NCBI GenBank assembly: GCA_040264895.1
Contig: JBDQHL010000003.1
Span: forward strand, 1 to 64,000
DNA length: 64,000 nt
Source of the DNA: PGYR01 sp040264895
Lineage (GTDB): Bacteria > Bacteroidota > Ignavibacteria > Kapaibacteriales > UBA2268
Direction of reading: 5' to 3'
Positions 61,401-64,000 of the stretch are shown here, piece by piece; the stretch's first letter is position 1; each line of letters begins with the position of its first letter. A program made the translations under genes and the position numbers. The notes below the pieces were generated by a model. It was not told where the DNA came from. It worked only from the letters and a program-made list of their open reading frames with translations, and made no database searches.

Positions 61401-61495
61401 TGGTATTGAACTCTATTCTTTCCGAACTGGGAATACACACTGGCAGTTGAGAGTAAAGCAATTGAAAGTATTATAAAGCTTTTTATAAATTTCAT
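58415..61495 (-). CDS. Metalloprotease-like / TolB propeller / BamA-like barrel fusion protein
   Basis: The 1026-residue protein has a signal peptide (IKSFIILSIALLSTASVYS), then an MA-clan metalloprotease-like domain with HELVH at 135-139 and the third-ligand region NEGLCEYLS at 167-175, then TolB/PD40 propeller repeats (~285-600; such as PAISPDGDQMAFISEQ and WSPNGEQLAFIATD), and a C-terminal Omp85/BamA-like barrel that ends in VPQYLFSLGYDF with the usual terminal Phe. It would be anchored in the outer membrane with the other domains in the periplasm. The family is known from Bacteroidota and relatives but no function is settled. It is monocistronic, convergent to the rhomboid gene with 11 bp between. 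Confidence 0.85.
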   Translation of the reverse strand: MKFIKSFIILSIALLSTASVYSQFGKNRVQYQEFEWKFIETKHFDIYFHQGGEYLAKFTAVEAERALQSIESNLKYNMKMRISFIVFNSHNQFQQNNIINSFLSENVGGVTQLFKNRIVVPYQGDYEQFRHVVHHELVHGVLNDMFHGGTLQSSLRNQGYFIPGWLNEGLCEYLSNDGMDTQTDIFMRDVAISESLPELQRISGYAQYRVGQTFYWYVADKYGKEKVADFINRLNIHKNLEVAFKSSFDMSLEEFNEMWERDIKRIYWPDLEKFKALPEIADRITKRKKLGNFYNSAPAISPDGDQMAFISEQGGVFVVAVMEDLDDMKSIRPLVSSFRTQDFEDLNMLTPGISWNPDGNKIAISAKSGGQDAVFITDVETGAYDKLTWGLKSISSVTWSPNGEQLAFIATDDEKSDIYTYDLESEELKNLTNDLFTDELPAWAPNSESIYFISDRGSRTATNIGPDDMEMWDYNYGKNDIYRIDISSSKVERLTDDVDNRKTSVAVSSDESKILYISDKNGIGNIYSLDLNSRKSRPLTNSLQGITQLSLDRDDSKVLFGTQIDGGYDIFSIDYPFDIELEEEILPLTDYKRTQAKRDSLIREINNKKIDTVSNKKDDQLISYGDFNIDFENQEIVKPNQKVQIVNNGEDEEYDENFRIKDYKLKFSPDIILANPGYSTFFGAQGSTQMLFSDELGNHQLFFQANLLIDLRNSNFYGAYSYLPGIIDYQFSGFHNAGFTSTGLGGAVLRFRSYGGAISAQYPFDLFNRAELNMTWYNLSRTDIVNAGEPSVTRTLIVPEFKYVHDDVLFGLYGPRDGTRYNFTVTGSPNIFSDGLEFFTFETDIRTYHPLSDFIGFAFKFTSGASFGDDAQQFYLGGTDNWLNRSFRNGRLPFNEPEDFAFMNFKYPMRGFSIAANNGSKYFLTNAEFRFPMLTALIAGPLPILIQGVMGAVFLDVGAAWDDNFNPTNIVDPLSFRKEYDDLMISSGLGIRTYVLGLPLKIDIAWSKTYDNWSVPQYLFSLGYDF

Positions 61496-61824
61496 ATTCT
61501 AATTGTATTTTTCAAATTTTATAAAGTTAACGAAAAATGTCCGTAAACCTTTTCTATATAAAACGAAATATACCCAATTGGTTACAAATATCGAAGATTA
61601 ATAGAGTGTAAAAAGGCTTAAATCTAAATAAAAGTATTTGAGATTTGATGTATTTAGCCAAAAATGTTAAAATTTATCTTGTATATCAGAGTATGCAAGT
61701 AGCTTGCCAAAAAACTATTCATCCTAACTTTTACATAGAGAAAAAGACTGATTACATACACTTCTTATTACGTTCAATATTTCTTAACTTTGATTTTCTT
61801 TTAATACACAATTACTAATCAAAT
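61496..61824. other. Divergent promoter region between the fusion protein and DUF481 genes
   Basis: The 329-bp AT-rich spacer holds TAACTTTG (-7 type) at 61785-61792, 32 nt before the GTG start of the DUF481 gene. No coding relic or strong hairpin was found. Confidence 0.45.
61785..61792 (+). promoter_or_regulatory. Predicted -7 promoter element of the DUF481 operon (TAACTTTG)
   Basis: TAACTTTG is identical to the -7 element of the arsR promoter. Confidence 0.5.
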
Positions 61825-62586
61825 GTGAATAAATTAATATTATTATTCAGCCTCACTAGCATAACTATTGCTCAAGTAAATACAGAGGCAATTCGTAATA
61901 GTAGCATAAAAAATGGATTTAGGTCTAAAATTGATTTGCTATTTGGGCTAAATGCAGGAAACTCAGAATATATTAGTGGTGAAGCAAATTTGAGAATGGA
62001 CTATATAGGAGTAAATTACCGTACATTCATAGCTGGTCAAATTGCTTATAAAGAAGGTAACGAAGAAGTAATAAGCAATAAAGGGTTCTTACATGGTAGA
62101 TTTATTTACGAACTAAGTGAGCTCTTCGAACCAGAGCTGTTTTTACAAAAAGAATACAACGAGTTTGTATTGATAGCTGACAGAAACTTAGCCGGTGGTG
62201 GTATCAGATGGTCAATATTTGATAATGACTTTGTTGCTGACTCGTCACGGGAATTTGATTTATTTCTAGGTGTGGGAGCTATGTATGAAATGGAAGAAAT
62301 AAATCAGAATCCCACTGCGGTAACAGAAATTTTACGCTCAACCAATTATTTAACTTTACTATGGAAGCCAAGTGAAAATTTTTTGTTAAATTCGGTAACT
62401 TACTTTCAGGTAGATGTAAATAGATTAGCTGACCATAGGGTTTTGAATGACACAAACTTGAATTTTAAAATAACTGAGTCAGTCAAATTTGTATTTTCAT
62501 TGAGTTACAGATACGATAGCGAACCCCCTGGGAGTATAAAACCATATGATTTGGAATTAAAAAATGGGATAACCTTTGAATTATAA
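61825..62586 (+). CDS. DUF481/YdiY-like outer-membrane protein
   Basis: The 253-residue protein starts at GTG, since the nearby ATG is out of frame and hits a stop, and has a signal peptide (LILLFSLTSITIAQ). The body matches DUF481: GLNAGNSEYISGEANLRM, KGFLHGRFIYELSELFEPELFLQ and alternating strands to the C-terminus NGITFEL. These proteins form small beta-barrels in the outer membrane; YdiY in E. coli is acid/salt-induced. It overlaps the following gene by 11 bp, forming an operon. Confidence 0.85.
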   Translation: MNKLILLFSLTSITIAQVNTEAIRNSSIKNGFRSKIDLLFGLNAGNSEYISGEANLRMDYIGVNYRTFIAGQIAYKEGNEEVISNKGFLHGRFIYELSELFEPELFLQKEYNEFVLIADRNLAGGGIRWSIFDNDFVADSSREFDLFLGVGAMYEMEEINQNPTAVTEILRSTNYLTLLWKPSENFLLNSVTYFQVDVNRLADHRVLNDTNLNFKITESVKFVFSLSYRYDSEPPGSIKPYDLELKNGITFEL

Positions 62587-63178
62587 ATGGAAGATAATAG
62601 CGCTTTTGTTTATTGCATTTTGTCTTTCTTCTTGTGACAAAGAAGAGTCGAATATCGAATATACAAAGCAAATAGAAGAGTACAGAGCAAATGTAATTGA
62701 CTTTTTTCTCAACTCTCAAGATTCACCATTAGTAGATATGATGGAGAAATCTGAGCCTATATACTATGCTCCAAAAGAAAAGTATAGAGTTGAGGCATAT
62801 TTAGAACAATTTGACAATCAGGACACATTAGAAATGCTTACAACTCAGAGCGATGTTAGAAAAATGGTTCGTTATGGCGAGTTACAATTTAAATTAGATG
62901 ATCAAAAATATACATTGAATGCATACATTAATGTTGAGCACCCTGAGAGCTTTTTTGTTCCATTCCACGACAAAACAAATGGCAAAGAAACATATGAAGC
63001 AGGTAGATATATAGATATAGAAAGAACAGATAAGACTCAATATATTTTAGATTTTAACTTAGCTTACAACCCTTATTGCTATTACAATCCAAAGTATTCT
63101 TGTCCGATTGTACCAGAAGAAAATATATTAAACACAAAAATAGAAGCAGGCGAAAAGGCAGACAATGAAAAACATTAG
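62576..63178 (+). CDS. DUF1684-domain lipoprotein
   Basis: The 200-residue protein starts at TTG 62576, overlapping the DUF481 stop; the ATG at 62587 is in another frame. A lipoprotein signal (IIALLFIAFCLSSCDK, lipobox LSSC) precedes a DUF1684 domain, with YYAPKEKYRVEAYLE, then FVPFHDKTNGKETYEAGRYI, DFNLAYNPYCYYNPKYSCP and IEAGEK. The family is widespread and uncharacterised. It overlaps the next lipoprotein gene by 14 bp. Confidence 0.88.
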   Translation: MNYKWKIIALLFIAFCLSSCDKEESNIEYTKQIEEYRANVIDFFLNSQDSPLVDMMEKSEPIYYAPKEKYRVEAYLEQFDNQDTLEMLTTQSDVRKMVRYGELQFKLDDQKYTLNAYINVEHPESFFVPFHDKTNGKETYEAGRYIDIERTDKTQYILDFNLAYNPYCYYNPKYSCPIVPEENILNTKIEAGEKADNEKH

Positions 63179-63782
63179 AATTATCTTAGTAGTATTGTTG
63201 ATAGTGGGTTTTAACTCATGTATCATAGTTAAAAAAGACGGCAAAGAACAAAGGGACGCAATTGTTAAGCTTAGCCCAAAGCCTATAGTACCTATGCAAG
63301 AGGAAACAATAAGATCTGAAGCAGGAGATATGATTGTCTCAATTCCCGAAGGTTGGTTCTTTGTAGATATGGATAATAAACTTTCAGCAGAAACTATCGC
63401 CATAGCTACTAACCCAGAATACAATTTAACTGCAGTATTCAAAAGGATATTACCTTCTAATACATTAGAATTAAATTACAAAAACGAAAAATTAAAAGGT
63501 GTAGCAGAGTATAGCTACAAGCAAAAAGCTAATACTACTAATGGTAAGTGTCAGTTAACATCAGATTATGGTGATATAATAGCTGGCAATATATCCTTTG
63601 GTAGCTACACTTACTCAAATACTGGCGGTACTTTGACAGCAAGAACAGCAGTGCTAAAAACTGACATAGATAATTACTATGAGTTCACGCTTATACCAAC
63701 AGACATAAATGGTATGTCATACCCAACGGAAATTGAGCAAGAAAACATATTCAAATCAATATTAGCTACATTAAAGTATTAA
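63165..63782 (+). CDS. Lipoprotein of unknown function
   Basis: The 205-residue protein starts at an ATG inside the end of the DUF1684 gene and carries a lipoprotein signal (IILVVLLIVGFNSCII, lipobox FNSC). The mature part has a MIVSIPEGWFFVD segment, as in small photosystem-II PsbP-like or DUF1795-like domains, and strand-rich stretches; I do not assign a family. It is coupled to both neighbours. Confidence 0.72.
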   Translation: MKNIRIILVVLLIVGFNSCIIVKKDGKEQRDAIVKLSPKPIVPMQEETIRSEAGDMIVSIPEGWFFVDMDNKLSAETIAIATNPEYNLTAVFKRILPSNTLELNYKNEKLKGVAEYSYKQKANTTNGKCQLTSDYGDIIAGNISFGSYTYSNTGGTLTARTAVLKTDIDNYYEFTLIPTDINGMSYPTEIEQENIFKSILATLKY

Positions 63783-63783
63783 T

Positions 63784-64000
63784 ATGGAAATATCAAAAGA
63801 CACACAAAACGTAGTAGGTACAGTAGACAGTTTTACAGAGAAATCATTACTTAAGAAAAATGACTTCTCGCTACTAGTAGAACTTTCAGCAACATTTAAT
63901 CAAATAGAAGCCTTTAATCAAGCTGTATTCAATGGTACTGCATTCTTTAAGCTTTCCAAAAAGCTGAATAAAATAGACCCAAATGATGAGACCGCAGCTA
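63784..64000 (+). CDS. Partial gene at the right window edge, unknown
   Basis: ATG directly after the previous stop (one base apart) opens a frame through the window end with 72 visible codons: MEISKDTQNVVGTVDSF, then NDFSLLVELSATFNQIEAFN and KKLNKIDPNDETAA. The visible part is soluble, helical and polar, with no motif that I recognise. The close spacing implies the same operon as the DUF481-DUF1684 genes. Confidence 0.65.
   Translation, partial: MEISKDTQNVVGTVDSFTEKSLLKKNDFSLLVELSATFNQIEAFNQAVFNGTAFFKLSKKLNKIDPNDETAA

Overview
This is a 64 kb AT-rich stretch of a bacterial chromosome with dense, mostly housekeeping gene content and no rRNA, tRNA, CRISPR or phage genes that I could see. The organism looks like a member of Bacteroidota or a close FCB relative (Ignavibacteria/Kapabacteria-like). 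Three proteins carry a type IX secretion (T9SS) C-terminal sorting domain. Many genes have the Bacteroidota-type -7 promoter element TAnnTTTG shortly upstream. Envelope genes such as TamB, PD40/OmpA lipoproteins, a TolB-BamA-like fusion and many lipoproteins indicate a Gram-negative with an outer membrane. The exact lineage is inference.

Layout. 1-4.1 kb: the 3' end of tamB converges on a two-gene mraZ-rsmH remnant of the dcw cluster, with clear MraZ boxes upstream. 4.4-6.4 kb: a FabI-like reductase diverges from mazG, followed by a DUF805 relic. 6.4-11.6 kb: a minus-strand run gltX, lipoprotein, sigma-54 activator, two glycosyltransferases. 11.8-15.8 kb: a small membrane protein, a TPR relic, mnmE, a sugar-phosphate isomerase and superoxide dismutase. 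15.9-18.2 kb: a compact arsenic operon arsR-arsI-acr3-arsC with a palindrome over its predicted start site. 18.4-25.8 kb: glmS, an S9 peptidase, an aldehyde dehydrogenase, ssb and a lipoprotein. 25.9-27.7 kb: a serine hydrolase whose T9SS tail is in the -1 frame, then gene relics.

27.7-34.4 kb: an apparent operon aat, OmpA/PD40 lipoprotein, class A PBP, FAH-family hydrolase and a surface protein. 34.5-40.8 kb: rlmD, queE, a T9SS cargo, a 5'-truncated T9SS relic, a membrane protein, murQ and a lipoprotein. 41.4-44.9 kb: a large B12-dependent ribonucleotide reductase followed by a cluster of palindromic repeats and a ParE-type toxin-antitoxin pair. 45.9-50.6 kb: an SDR/DUF2867 protein, DNA polymerase IV, adk, and a transposase-like protein with a degenerate active site 4 bp behind adk. 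50.8-54.7 kb: a redox/electrophile-stress neighbourhood (Rrf2, YceI, MarR, Old Yellow Enzyme, a broken YciI gene, nitroreductase) with a shared candidate MarR motif. 54.9-64 kb: urocanate hydratase, a gamma-carbonic-anhydrase-like protein, rhomboid protease, a very large metalloprotease/TolB/BamA-like fusion and a train of overlapping DUF481, DUF1684 and lipoprotein genes running off the right edge.

The most distinctive themes are: recurrent gene decay in the accessory gaps (DUF805, TPR, YciI, two damaged T9SS cargo genes, a 46-codon chimera); readable regulatory DNA (MraZ boxes, ArsR and MarR candidate operators, TAnnTTTG promoters); and a domesticated-looking transposase relative in the adk transcription unit. 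I found no multi-gene defence or other system that I can call new with confidence.
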